NCBI RefSeq assembly: GCF_900176135.1
Contig: NZ_FWWW01000042.1
Coordinates: 1-45,547 of the forward strand
Length of the DNA stretch: 45,547 bases
Source: Hymenobacter roseosalivarius DSM 11622
Lineage (GTDB): Bacteria; Bacteroidota; Bacteroidia; Cytophagales; Hymenobacteraceae
Reading direction: 5' to 3'
A program made the translations under genes and the position numbers. The notes under the pieces were generated by a model. The model was not told the origin of the DNA. It saw only the letters and a program-made list of their open reading frames with translations, and did no database searches. The stretch's first letter is position 1; each line of letters starts with the position of its first letter. This document shows positions 12,571 through 20,752 of this stretch, in pieces.

Positions 12571-13908
12571 CTACACCTCTACCTTCAGCGTCGCGGGCTG
12601 TCTGGTTACCTCAAACAGCTCGCCGTGGGGCACGATGGTAATCTGGCCGTACTCCCGCAACAACTGTCGGTATGCTTCTTCCACCGGGCGCGGGTTGCGG
12701 TCAAGGTCGTAAAGGCCACAGGCGTTGACGGTGCCGACTTTGCGCGTCAGGCCGATATCCCAGTCTACCTGGTCGATGAGGGAATACCACGTAAAGCCCA
12801 GCACCGGCACGCCTTCCTGCCGCATTCGCAGGATGTTGACCCACTGTTTCCAGAGCCAGATAGGCGCTTCTTTAGCGTCGAATACGTTGGTTTCGGTGTG
12901 CATTACGGGCTTGCGGTAGCGCCGGTAGTACTCCAGGGTGATGTTGTACCAGCCGAGCACATCCACGCTGGTGCAGATTTCGCCGTTGGGCAGAATGATC
13001 TTCTCGTTGCGGCCGTAATAGTCGTTGCCCATGATCTGGTAGCCGGGCGGCTCGCCGGCCATAAACCAGTCGTACTCCTTGCGCGTCAGGCCGTTATCGA
13101 GCAGATATGTGAGCACGTCGGCGTCGGGGTGATGGGCGTAAAGTAAGTCTAGCGACAGAAAGCGCAGCTTGTTATCCAGCTTGATTTCGGCGCACGGACT
13201 GGCCCGCAGCTCATGGATATATTCCGCCGATTCGCTTTGCACGATGATGCAGTTGGGGCGCTGCTCGGCTATTTTTTGGTTGGCCATAATGCTGGCCGCC
13301 ACCAGGTGCTTCATGGCCGTCACGAAGCCTTTATCGGTGCACAGCTGCTCGTTCCACGCCCCGTCTTTGGCACTCATGCGGGCCGTGACGAAGATTTCAT
13401 TGATAGGCGTGTAGTAGCGCACCCAGGGGTAGCGCTTGGCCACGGCGCCGGCAAACGCGGCGAAATGCACCGGCAGCTCGGGGTTCTGGAAGTTGCCCAG
13501 CCAGTCGGGCACACCAAAGTGCAGCAGATCCAGGATGGGCGTGATTTCCAGGCGCTGCATCTCTGCCATCACCAGGTCGGCAAATCCCCAGTCGTAGCGG
13601 CCGGGACCCTTGTGCATGCTGTAATACGGCAGGCCGTAGCGCAACACTTTCAGACCCAGGTCCTTAACGAGCTGTAAGTCTTTCTGCCAATTGTCGTAGT
13701 GCCCGCACTCGGCCAGTAAGTCGCGGCGGGTGCGCCCGTTGTCGATGGTGGGGTAGGAGCACTCGATGCCGGTGGCAAACATGAAATTGCCGGGCGCGCC
13801 GGTAGGCAAGCCGCTGCCGTCGTTGCCGCCGGCTCCACCGTATTGGTCGCCCTCGTAGCCGCCGTCGCCGAACTTTTCGGTGATGTGGGTTAAAAATCCT
13901 TTAGCCAT
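12571..13908 (-). CDS. GH1-like (clan A) glycoside hydrolase
   Basis: A 445-residue TIM-barrel protein. The candidate acid/base glutamate is in YTPINEIF (about 171), corresponding to the T-x-NEP motif of family 1 glycosidases with Pro replaced by Ile. The candidate nucleophile is in MHTETN (about 338), the ITENG position. LRYGLPYYSMHKGPGRYDW matches the early GH1 region (R-F-S-I-x-W type). No signal peptide is present: the N-terminus MAKGFLTHITEKFGDGGY is glycine-rich and polar, so it is probably cytoplasmic. Both motifs deviate from classical beta-glucosidase signatures, so the substrate is open. Its neighbours are a sugar/alcohol-type GMC dehydrogenase and an SDR, suggesting carbohydrate oxidation, but they are separated by a large repeat. 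Confidence 0.8.
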   Translation of the reverse strand: MAKGFLTHITEKFGDGGYEGDQYGGAGGNDGSGLPTGAPGNFMFATGIECSYPTIDNGRTRRDLLAECGHYDNWQKDLQLVKDLGLKVLRYGLPYYSMHKGPGRYDWGFADLVMAEMQRLEITPILDLLHFGVPDWLGNFQNPELPVHFAAFAGAVAKRYPWVRYYTPINEIFVTARMSAKDGAWNEQLCTDKGFVTAMKHLVAASIMANQKIAEQRPNCIIVQSESAEYIHELRASPCAEIKLDNKLRFLSLDLLYAHHPDADVLTYLLDNGLTRKEYDWFMAGEPPGYQIMGNDYYGRNEKIILPNGEICTSVDVLGWYNITLEYYRRYRKPVMHTETNVFDAKEAPIWLWKQWVNILRMRQEGVPVLGFTWYSLIDQVDWDIGLTRKVGTVNACGLYDLDRNPRPVEEAYRQLLREYGQITIVPHGELFEVTRQPATLKVEV

Positions 13909-13947
13909 GATAGTGAGTGCGTTGGATGGTGCTAGGAGAACGTAACT

Positions 13948-14215
13948 CCCCTCCTCAGATGAGGAGGGGATGTTGAAGCGAAGCTGAGACGGGGGTGGTT
14001 GAGGACGTTGTTTGGTTGCTTAGCGTGAATAAACTCCAGGCGGTCATGCACAGCGAAACATCTCGCATATTTCCTTGAATACTAACCTAGTATCAGTATG
14101 CGAGATGCTTCGCTCTGCATGATGTTCGTTTAAATAACCAAATGTCTAAACAACGACCTCAACCACCCAGCCCCCGCTGCGCGGTGGCACCCCCTCCTTT
14201 AGTAAGGAGGGGAAC
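13948..14215. repeat. Nested inverted-repeat element (MITE/BIME-like)
   Basis: This fills the 314-bp gap between the GH1-like and GMC genes. Outer hairpins are the CCCCTCCTCA/TGAGGAGGGG unit at 13948-13969 and a degenerate partner, CCCCTCC...GGAGGGG, near 14191-14213. Inside them, 13993-14013 and 14148-14168 form a 21-bp inverted repeat with one mismatch. Inside that, 14045-14069 and 14097-14121 form a 25-bp inverted repeat with two mismatches, whose loop holds ATACT/AGTAT. The whole can fold into one long cruciform. There is no ORF, so it would be a non-autonomous repeat. Confidence 0.85.
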
Positions 14216-14222
14216 TTGTTGT

Positions 14223-15896
14223 TCAGGTGTCTCTTCTTTGCTCACTTTCCAAAAATTTGTCGGCCGTGCGCAGGCTCAGGGCCATAATGGTGAGGGCCGG
14301 ATTGACGCTTAAGGCGCTGGGAAACAAAGAGTTGTCGCAGATGTACAGGTTGGGAACGTCGAAGGCGCGGCCCTCGGCGTTTACCACGGCATCGTCGCCG
14401 GAGAGACCCATGCGGGCAGTACCTATTACGTGCGCCGAGCGCGGAAACACCCAGATATCGGTGGCGCCGGCCGTTTCCCAGATGCGGCGCATAAGCTGCT
14501 CGGCGTGGCGGTTCATGCGAATTTCGTTCTCGTGGTTGGTGAAGTGCAGGCGCGGCTTGGGCAGGCCGCGGGCGTCTTTTTCCTCGGCCAGCTCCAGGAA
14601 GTTGTCTTCGTGGGGCAGGCAGTCGCCCAGAATGTTGATGCCGGCAATGTGGTTGTAGTTGCGCATGTAGTCGCGCAGTTTTGCCCCCCAGAGCTTGCGC
14701 TCCCGCACTACCTGGCCGGCAAACGTAACGGGCATCACCCCAATGCTTTGCAACAGATAACCGCCCGCGAAGTCGGCATCCGGCGGTCGGTGGGTATCCT
14801 CGGAAATTAGCCCCCCAGGAATACCTTTGTAGGGTCGGATATCTTCCGGGAAGGTGCCCCACACCTGCACGCCAACGTGCGCCATAAAGTTGCGCCCTAC
14901 GTGGCCGCTACTCAGGGCCAACTCATTGAGCAGTAGCAGACGCGGCGTCTCGACCGCCCCAGCGCAGATAAACAAATGACGACACCGCTGGCGCTGGGTA
15001 ATGCCGTTGTGCTCGTATACCACGCCCGTTACGCGCCCCTGCTCGTCGCGTTCAATCTCAGTGACGAAGCAATTGGGGCGAATTTCGGCCCCGTGGGCCA
15101 CGGCCAGGGGCAGAAACGTGACGTCCATGCTGGCCTTGGCCCCGGTGCTGCACCCGGCCTGGCAGAAGCCGCGGTTGGTACACGCCTCGCGCCAACCTAC
15201 GCCCTCCTGGTAGTAGCGCGCCGACAAGGCCGCGTTGGCCGCCGGCGACGTCTGGATGCCAAGCTGCTGACACGCCCGTTCCATGAGCTGCGCCGCCCCA
15301 TTGAGCGGCAGCGGAGCCAGCGGATAGCCACGGCGGCGCTTGGGTCCCCAGGGGTAGGGCGTTGGGCCCGAAATGCCCAGGAAATGCTCCAACTCCTCGT
15401 AATACGGCTCCAGCTCCTCGTAGCCAAACGGCCAATCGACGCCCAGGCCGAAGTCGCGGTGCAGGTGCAGGTCATCGGGCTGGGCGCGGGGAGTGTAGGC
15501 GGTGTAGTGCAGAGTGGAGCCGCCCACGCCGGTGCCGGAGTTGTTTTTGCCGAAAGCCATGGGGTCTTTGCCCGCGGAAAGGCGTTCGTCGTTCCAAAAG
15601 AGAAACTCCTGCGCTTTCTCGTCGGTGGCAAAATCGGTTTTGGGATCGTGCCAGGGGCCGGCTTCCAGCGCCACCACTTTCAGCCCAGCCATAGCCAGCC
15701 GCGCCAGAAGCGGCGCACCGCCAGCTCCGGTGCCGATAACAAGGCAGTCAACCTCATCGGTGGGCAGCGGAATTTCGGCGGGCTGGGGCTCGGGCTCAAG
15801 GGCCGACTCCTGCATAAGCTGCTTTAGCAAAGGATCCTGCACTTCCTGCTTCAGCGGGTTCAACACGCCTTCTTCTATTACTTCTTCGTCGGGCAT
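14223..15896 (-). CDS. GMC family oxidoreductase (FAD-dependent dehydrogenase)
   Basis: A 557-residue flavoprotein. After a proline/glutamate-rich N-terminus, the ADP-binding motif VIGTGAGGAPLLARLAMAG lies near residue 53. GTGVGGSTLHYTAY is the flavin-attachment region. CNRGFCQAGCSTGAKAS, near 240, is the cysteine-rich segment seen in gluconate/sorbitol-dehydrogenase-type members. HVIGTARMG supplies the catalytic histidine, and NPALTIMALSLRTAD ends the FAD domain. It oxidises an alcohol or sugar and passes electrons to an acceptor. The next upstream gene encodes a subunit-3 partner with an 89-bp gap. No cytochrome c subunit is present in the window, so the electron acceptor is unclear. Confidence 0.93.
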   Translation of the reverse strand: MPDEEVIEEGVLNPLKQEVQDPLLKQLMQESALEPEPQPAEIPLPTDEVDCLVIGTGAGGAPLLARLAMAGLKVVALEAGPWHDPKTDFATDEKAQEFLFWNDERLSAGKDPMAFGKNNSGTGVGGSTLHYTAYTPRAQPDDLHLHRDFGLGVDWPFGYEELEPYYEELEHFLGISGPTPYPWGPKRRRGYPLAPLPLNGAAQLMERACQQLGIQTSPAANAALSARYYQEGVGWREACTNRGFCQAGCSTGAKASMDVTFLPLAVAHGAEIRPNCFVTEIERDEQGRVTGVVYEHNGITQRQRCRHLFICAGAVETPRLLLLNELALSSGHVGRNFMAHVGVQVWGTFPEDIRPYKGIPGGLISEDTHRPPDADFAGGYLLQSIGVMPVTFAGQVVRERKLWGAKLRDYMRNYNHIAGINILGDCLPHEDNFLELAEEKDARGLPKPRLHFTNHENEIRMNRHAEQLMRRIWETAGATDIWVFPRSAHVIGTARMGLSGDDAVVNAEGRAFDVPNLYICDNSLFPSALSVNPALTIMALSLRTADKFLESEQRRDT

Positions 15897-15985
15897 AAGG
15901 GTCTTTGAGAAATACGCCGCAGCGTGTTCAATCGTAAGTTGAGAAGGAGCAAAGAGCCACGCTTCCGGGTTGAGTTAGCCCGTTT

Positions 15986-16603
15986 TTACAATACTGATTT
16001 GGGTGAAATAGCTTCCGGTTCGCGGGGCTCCAGCTCGTTTAAACCCAGTCGCGTCCAGCCGGGCGCGTCGGCCATGCCCACGTACCCAATTTCTTCCTGG
16101 GCCAATGGGTGAGCATAATACAGCTCCGTTAACTCGGCCAGTATTTCTTCAAAAAACCGATCTGCGGGTACCTTTTCCCACGCCTCGCCGGGCGCTTTGC
16201 CTTCCTGCACCAGCTGGAGCACGGTGGCTTGCTCAGCTAGAGAAAGCGCCCGGAACTCCTGCTGAAACAAGACTTGAGCACTTTGATTGATGCCCCCCAG
16301 GCCCAGCCGATACGCCTCGCGGTCGGGGGGCATACTATCATAGCGCCAGCCATCACTACGGCCAGCAGCCAGGCGCTGATCTACGCCGGGGGCTAGCTCG
16401 ATAGGGGCCTCAGGGCGGTCGGGTTGGGGAAAGAGGCAGGCGGCCACGGCCCGCAGCAAATCGTAGGTAGCGGGTTCCAGAAACTGGGGCTCGTAGAGTG
16501 GCGCGTCGAGGCGGGCCTGGAGAGCCGTGCGGGTGGCTTCGCTGACGAGTTCGGTAGCGAGCAAGCCACGCACGGTACCATCAGGATAGTGAGGAGAAGT
16601 CAT
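15986..16603 (-). CDS. Gluconate 2-dehydrogenase subunit 3 family protein
   Basis: A 205-residue helical protein that pairs with the GMC dehydrogenase. Family features include ATYDLLRAVAACLFPQPDRP near the N-terminal third, the central GLGGINQSAQVLFQQEFRALS, and the late segment RFFEEILAELTELYYAHPLAQEEIGYVG, followed by PGWTRLG. ATG 16603 (MTSPHYPDGT) is preferred; the longer frame begins with TTG at 16657 and its 18 extra residues show no conserved feature. No Tat or Sec signal is seen, although many homologues have one. It is transcribed before, and probably with, the GMC gene. Confidence 0.88.
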   Translation of the reverse strand: MTSPHYPDGTVRGLLATELVSEATRTALQARLDAPLYEPQFLEPATYDLLRAVAACLFPQPDRPEAPIELAPGVDQRLAAGRSDGWRYDSMPPDREAYRLGLGGINQSAQVLFQQEFRALSLAEQATVLQLVQEGKAPGEAWEKVPADRFFEEILAELTELYYAHPLAQEEIGYVGMADAPGWTRLGLNELEPREPEAISPKSVL

Positions 16604-16744
16604 GGGCAAAAGCAACTGATAAAGGAAGCTACGGGTAGTAAACTGTTCGGAAGCCAAAACTTCCCACTGCGCTTATCACTTTGTGCCGCCTTCCTAGTGC
16701 TTAACTGTTGAGCTAGCTGTCTGGTTGCCGTAGGACGGAGTGGG

Positions 16745-16773
16745 TGTCGCGCGAACTTTCAGTTCGCGCGACA
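16745..16773. repeat. 13-bp perfect hairpin in a repeat-like spacer
   Basis: TGTCGCGCGAACT and AGTTCGCGCGACA flank a TTC loop. Farther out, GTAGGACGGAG (16731-16741) and CTCCGCTGTCC (16812-16822) are partly complementary, suggesting a larger degenerate inverted repeat. It lies between the convergently facing spacer ends of the SDR gene and the start of the subunit-3 gene. There is no T-tract, so a repeat is favoured over a terminator. Confidence 0.6.
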
Positions 16774-16834
16774 GGTAAGCGACTACCAACGACGCACCAA
16801 GCTGGAGCTTAGCTCCGCTGTCCTTCGGTTGGCG

Positions 16835-17767
16835 TTACTGGTCGCTGGATAATTTGCCCCCCGTGACGTGCATTAAGCTGCCGGTCATGAAAGAGCCGTC
16901 CTGAGAAGCCAGTAGCACATAGGCGGGCGCCAGCTCTTCGGGCTGGCCGGGGCGCTGAAGTGCTACCTCGTAGCCAAACTTCTCAATTTCCTCAATCGGC
17001 ATGGTGGCCGGAATATTAGGCGTCCAGACGGGGCCGGGCACCACACAATTCACCCGAATATTCCGCTCGCCCAGGTGAGTAGCCAACGACTTGGTGAAAG
17101 CATGAATAGCCGACTTGGTAGCGGTATAATCGATGAGCAAAGGGTTGCCGGTAAGCCCCACGATGCTGCCGGTATTGATGATGCAGTCGCCACTTTCCAT
17201 ATGCGGCAGGGCAGCCTGGGCCATCCAGATATAGCCGAGAATGTTGGTGTCGAAGGTGCGGCGAATCTGCTCTTCACTTATATCCTCAAACTTTTCCTGG
17301 GCCATTTGGTACGCCGCGTTATTCACTAGAATATGCAGGCCGCCCAGCTCGGCGCGGGTGCGCCGCACGGCCTGGCGGCACTGCTCCGGGTCGCGCACGT
17401 CGAGGCGGAGCAGGAGGCAGCGGCGCTGCTGCGCTTCTACCAAGCGTTTAGTTTCGGCGGCGTCGGCGTCGTTTTCGTTGTAGAGTACGGCCACGTCGGC
17501 ACCTTCCATCGCGAAAGCCACGGCCACCGCCCGCCCGATACCGGAGTCGGCACCGGTGATGAGGGCAATTTTGCCCCCCAGCTTGTTTGCAGCCCGATAA
17601 GTCGCGAAGCTCATGCCGGGCTGGAGCTTCATATCGGCTTGCTTGGCGGGGTAGGGCAGCTTCTGCGCGTGCTTTTTCATGTCCTTAGCCGTGGGATGAT
17701 CAATCGGCGTAGGGGCAGCGTTGGTAGGGGATGTTTTGGCGGGGGCGGAAGCTTTCTTGGTAGCCAT
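16835..17767 (-). CDS. SDR family oxidoreductase (YghA / general stress protein 39 type)
   Basis: A 310-residue classical short-chain dehydrogenase with a long N-terminal tail. The tail is Ala/Thr/Pro/Lys-rich and continues with KLPYPAKQADMKLQPGM. The nucleotide site is TGADSGIG (about 76), followed by NNAAYQ, the catalytic Ser in NTGSIVG and the YTATK motif. This extended SDR subgroup (E. coli YghA, Bacillus YdaD/YhxC-type) is associated with stress responses; substrates are not defined. It stands alone between two repeat-containing spacers, on the same strand as the OYE gene. Confidence 0.93.
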   Translation of the reverse strand: MATKKASAPAKTSPTNAAPTPIDHPTAKDMKKHAQKLPYPAKQADMKLQPGMSFATYRAANKLGGKIALITGADSGIGRAVAVAFAMEGADVAVLYNENDADAAETKRLVEAQQRRCLLLRLDVRDPEQCRQAVRRTRAELGGLHILVNNAAYQMAQEKFEDISEEQIRRTFDTNILGYIWMAQAALPHMESGDCIINTGSIVGLTGNPLLIDYTATKSAIHAFTKSLATHLGERNIRVNCVVPGPVWTPNIPATMPIEEIEKFGYEVALQRPGQPEELAPAYVLLASQDGSFMTGSLMHVTGGKLSSDQ

Positions 17768-17831
17768 AGCAGGACGGAGTAGTGATGAGCTACTCCTTAC
17801 GCAGAATTTGGGCTAGGGTAGCCACCAAGGA

Positions 17832-17931
17832 GTGTAGAAACGCGTATTCGCGTCTCCATCGTCGCGGTCATTGTTTGATAAGCGCGGTTCCGTTCGCTCA
17901 ACGATGGAGACGCGAATACGCGTCTCTACAC
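17832..17931. repeat. 30-bp-arm inverted repeat (GTGTAGA...ACGCG family)
   Basis: Arms 17832-17861 and 17902-17931 are complementary over 30 bp with a single mismatch; the 40-bp loop is unrelated to the arms. Each arm contains ACGCGTATTCGCGT, itself close to palindromic. The element sits between the OYE terminator and the SDR gene start, and no coding sequence is included. Its form is that of a mobile, non-autonomous intergenic repeat. Confidence 0.85.
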
Positions 17932-17969
17932 AAAACCCCGCTCTGGAGTGCTCCAAAGCGGGGTTTTTT
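17932..17969 (-). terminator. Bidirectional-looking terminator after the OYE gene
   Basis: AACCCCGCTCTGGA pairs with CTCCAAAGCGGGGTT (one mismatch) around a short loop, with A/T runs on both sides. On the minus strand it lies directly after the OYE stop codon. Confidence 0.8.
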
Positions 17970-17991
17970 AGAAAAATCAGCTGAGCCGCTA

Positions 17992-19137
17992 CTAATAATT
18001 CACGATGTCCTGCTTGGGCGAGGCTTCCGTGGCTTCGGCTTCCTCCAACGATGGATAGTCAATGTAGCCTTTGTCGTCGCCGCTGTAGAAGGTGGCCTGG
18101 TCGGGCGTGTTGAGGGCGGCGCCTTGCTCGTAGCGCTCCACCAAGTCGGGGTTAGCAATGAACGGCACACCGAAGGCAATGAGGTCGGCTTCGTTGTTTT
18201 CCAGAGCAGCTTCGGCTGTTTCTTGGGTGTAGCCGCCATTCAGGATGAATGGACCATCGAATATCTCGCGCAGGTAGGGGCCTACCGGCTCCTGGCCTGG
18301 CTTGGCCGCCATGGAGTGGCCGGGCAGGGCCTCAATAACGTGCAGATAAGCCAGGCCCAGCTTATTCAGCTGCTCGGTTACGTAGCTGAACGTACCCAGA
18401 CGGTCGACGTCAGAAATGCCCCCCACGTTGCCGGTCGGTGACAACCGAATGCCCACGCGGTCGGCCCCGAATACCTCGGCGGCGGCTTCTACTACTTCCA
18501 GCACGAAACGGGCGCGGTTTTCCGCGCTGCCCCCGTACTCATCGGTGCGCTGGTTGGTGCCGTCCTGGATAAACTGGTCGAGCAGGTAGCCGTTAGCCCC
18601 ATGAATCTCCACGCCGTCGAAGCCAGCGTCTTTCGCGTTTTGCGCGGCTTGGCGGAAGTCATTGACTACGCCGGCAATCTCGCTCGACTCCAGGGCGCGC
18701 GGGGCTGGAATTTCTTCCATGCCATTGGCCGTGTAGGCCATTACGTCGGTGGGCTTCACTGCCGATGGAGCCACGGGCAGCTCGCCGTTGTGGAAGAAAG
18801 GGTGCGAAATGCGGCCTACGTGCCACAATTGAATAAAAATTCGCCCCCCGGCGGCGTGTACCGCGTCGGTTACTTTCTTCCAGCCGGCTACCTGCGCCGC
18901 AGAGTGAATGCCCGGTGTGAACACGTAGCCCACACCCTGGGGCGACACCTGGGAGCCTTCGGTAATAATAAGGCCCGCGGAGGCCCGCTGCCGGTAATAT
19001 TCGGCCGTAGAGGCGGTGGGCACGTTGCCGTCGTTGTTGGCGCGGCTCCGCGTCATGGGGGCCATTATGAGGTGGTTGGGTAAGGACAGAGCGCCTAATT
19101 GGAAGGGCGTGAAAAGCTGTTTGGTTGAGGATGACAT
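17992..19137 (-). CDS. Old Yellow Enzyme family alkene reductase
   Basis: An FMN-dependent, NAD(P)H-using ene-reductase of 381 residues (NemA/OYE type) that reduces electrophilic alkenes and related compounds. Diagnostic parts are LIMAPMTRSRANN, the substrate-side strand IFIQLWHVGRISHP, the active-site HGANGYLLDQF with paired His/Asn, RTDEYGGSAENRARF, and FILNGGYTQETAE near the phosphate site. ATG 19137 (MSSSTKQLFTPFQLG) is chosen; the longer frame starts at a TTG (19209) and adds a phenylalanine-rich stretch not found in the family. It is divergent from an HxlR regulator with an inverted-repeat operator candidate between them, which suggests induction by quinones or other electrophiles. Confidence 0.95.
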   Translation of the reverse strand: MSSSTKQLFTPFQLGALSLPNHLIMAPMTRSRANNDGNVPTASTAEYYRQRASAGLIITEGSQVSPQGVGYVFTPGIHSAAQVAGWKKVTDAVHAAGGRIFIQLWHVGRISHPFFHNGELPVAPSAVKPTDVMAYTANGMEEIPAPRALESSEIAGVVNDFRQAAQNAKDAGFDGVEIHGANGYLLDQFIQDGTNQRTDEYGGSAENRARFVLEVVEAAAEVFGADRVGIRLSPTGNVGGISDVDRLGTFSYVTEQLNKLGLAYLHVIEALPGHSMAAKPGQEPVGPYLREIFDGPFILNGGYTQETAEAALENNEADLIAFGVPFIANPDLVERYEQGAALNTPDQATFYSGDDKGYIDYPSLEEAEATEASPKQDIVNY

Positions 19138-19323
19138 GAAAGTGGGTAATGATTGAGTAAAAAAAAAGAAAGCAAATGTGATGCTTAGCCACCAGGCGCG
19201 TCTTGCCAAACCACTTGGTAAGAGAGAATGTTAAGCCTGACTTCTCGGTTGCTGGGGCGCGTGCACCTCAGTTCCCGCATATCATTGGGGCTTGCAAAGG
19301 TCTCGTCAATAGGATACATTTGT

Positions 19324-19360
19324 CAAGTAGGTACCGTAAAGTAATGCAGGTACCTTTTTG
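19324..19360. promoter_or_regulatory. Candidate HxlR operator between OYE and regulator genes
   Basis: CAAGTAGGTACC (19324-19335) and GGTACCTTTTTG (19349-19360) form a 12-bp inverted repeat with two mismatches around a 13-bp spacer. The word GTAGGTAC recurs in the spacer of the second HxlR/oxidoreductase pair at 35.5 kb. Confidence 0.5.
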
Positions 19361-19389
19361 AAACTATTGATGATAGTCAATAATTTAAA

Positions 19390-19776
19390 ATGATGGTAAA
19401 GCCGAAGAATTCGCCGATATGTCCGATTACGGCCGCGCTCGACGTGCTGGGGGGCAAATGGAAAGTGTTTATTCTCTCGTACCTGGCTGAGCACGGCACT
19501 CTGCGCTTTGGCGAGCTGAAGCGGCTCATTCCGAAAGTGACGCAGAAAATGCTGGCCCAGCAGCTCAAGGAACTGGAAGAAGCCGGCCTCGTGAACCGGC
19601 GCGTGTATGCCCAGGTGCCGCCCAAAGTAGAATACCGCCTCACCGCCCACGGCCAGACGCTCTGCCCCGTGCTGCGTTCCTTGCGCGAGTGGGGCTACCT
19701 GCATCGCGAGAAGTTGGGCGCGGAAGAGGTTACTTGCCCGGAAGTATCCGCCGAAAAGTTGATTGCGGTTGAGTAA
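19390..19776 (+). CDS. HxlR family winged-helix transcriptional regulator
   Basis: A 128-residue DNA-binding protein. The family opening CPITAALDVLGGKWKVFILSYL has the conserved near-N-terminal cysteine (Cys11) that senses quinones, aldehydes or oxidants in characterised relatives such as YodB and HypR. It is followed by LRFGELKRLIPKVTQKML (recognition helix region) and the wing AQVPPKVEYRLTAHG. It is divergent from the OYE gene, the usual arrangement when an HxlR repressor controls a detoxifying reductase. Its stop codon lies five bases before a perfect 90-bp palindrome. Target and signal are inferred. Confidence 0.95.
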   Translation: MMVKPKNSPICPITAALDVLGGKWKVFILSYLAEHGTLRFGELKRLIPKVTQKMLAQQLKELEEAGLVNRRVYAQVPPKVEYRLTAHGQTLCPVLRSLREWGYLHREKLGAEEVTCPEVSAEKLIAVE

Positions 19777-19780
19777 ACTG

Positions 19781-19870
19781 CCTCAAGTTGCGGACTATGG
19801 AGCTAGAACTAGTTCCCCTCCTCATCTGAGGAGGGGAACTAGTTCTAGCTCCATAGTCCGCAACTTGAGG
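19781..19870. repeat. Perfect 90-bp palindrome (44-bp arms, 2-nt centre)
   Basis: Arms 19781-19824 and 19827-19870 are exact reverse complements with only TC between them. The central 22 bp (19815-19836) is the reverse complement of the hairpin at 13948-13969, so both belong to one repeat family. No T-run follows on either side, so a plain intrinsic terminator is unlikely. Confidence 0.95.
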
Positions 19871-19969
19871 TAAAATACAAACCACGATGGAGCCGTAGGG
19901 CGCTGGGGGGCATTTTGGCCATTGCGGGGCAAAGTTGCGTAGGTAGGCTACACGTCTCAACGCCCGCCT

Positions 19970-20752
19970 ATGCTCCTGCCACCCCCTTCCGTCGCTGCCG
20001 CGCCCACCTTCGTTTGTCTGCACTACTGGGCGGGCTCGGGGCGGGAGTGGGCCGCCGTAGCCGCCGAGCTAGCGCCCGAGTATACCTGCCTCACGCCTGA
20101 CTTGGGCGGTTTTGGAGAAGCGCCCGCGCCGGCGAGCGGTTATTCCGTAGCCGCCTACGCTGAGTCTGTAGCCAACTACATTGCGGAGCAGAAGCTGAGT
20201 AACTATATACTGGTTGGGCATAGCATGGGAGGCAAAATTGCCCTGGCCCTGGCTGCTCGGCAGCCCGCCGGCCTGCTCGGCATCGTCCTGCTTTCGCCCT
20301 CACCGCCTTCCCCGGAGCCCATGACAGATGAGGAGCGCACCGCGTCCTTACACGCCTACGGCAACCCCGAGGCCGCCGCCCGCACGCTGGCCCGCATTAC
20401 GGCTCGTCCGTTGTCAGAGACTATGCAGGCGCAGGTCATCGAGGATAATCTGCGGACGACTCGCGCGGCCTGGGAGGCGTGGCTGCTGCATGGCAGCCGC
20501 GAGAATATCCTGGCCCTGATGCCCCTGCTACACGTGCCGGCCGTGGTGCTCGCCGGCGACGCCGATGCCGTGATGTCGCCCTCCTTACATGGCCTGGAAA
20601 CCCTACCCCATTTGCCCCCCGATACACCTCTGGAGATTATCGGTGGTGCCGGACACCTGCTGCCGCTGGAAGCACCGCGGGAAGTAGCCGCGCTGCTACG
20701 GGAGTTTGTAGCCATAGGGGCGCGTGGTACGCGCCCGTCGTTGTTTGATTGA
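19970..20752 (+). CDS. Alpha/beta fold hydrolase
   Basis: A 260-residue single-domain hydrolase. The oxyanion region is LHYWAGSGREWAAVA, the nucleophile elbow is GHSMGG with Ser85, the acid is in VVLAGDADAVM, and the histidine is in GGAGHLLPLEAP. A helical cap lies between (SPEPMTDEERTASLHAYG). Sequence resembles esterase/MhpC-like members; the substrate is unknown. Its last 12 or so residues (GARGTRPSLFD) come from the left arm of an intergenic inverted repeat that begins at 20711, so the natural C-terminus has probably been replaced or extended by repeat insertion. It is convergent with the penicillin acylase gene. Confidence 0.88.
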   Translation: MLLPPPSVAAAPTFVCLHYWAGSGREWAAVAAELAPEYTCLTPDLGGFGEAPAPASGYSVAAYAESVANYIAEQKLSNYILVGHSMGGKIALALAARQPAGLLGIVLLSPSPPSPEPMTDEERTASLHAYGNPEAAARTLARITARPLSETMQAQVIEDNLRTTRAAWEAWLLHGSRENILALMPLLHVPAVVLAGDADAVMSPSLHGLETLPHLPPDTPLEIIGGAGHLLPLEAPREVAALLREFVAIGARGTRPSLFD

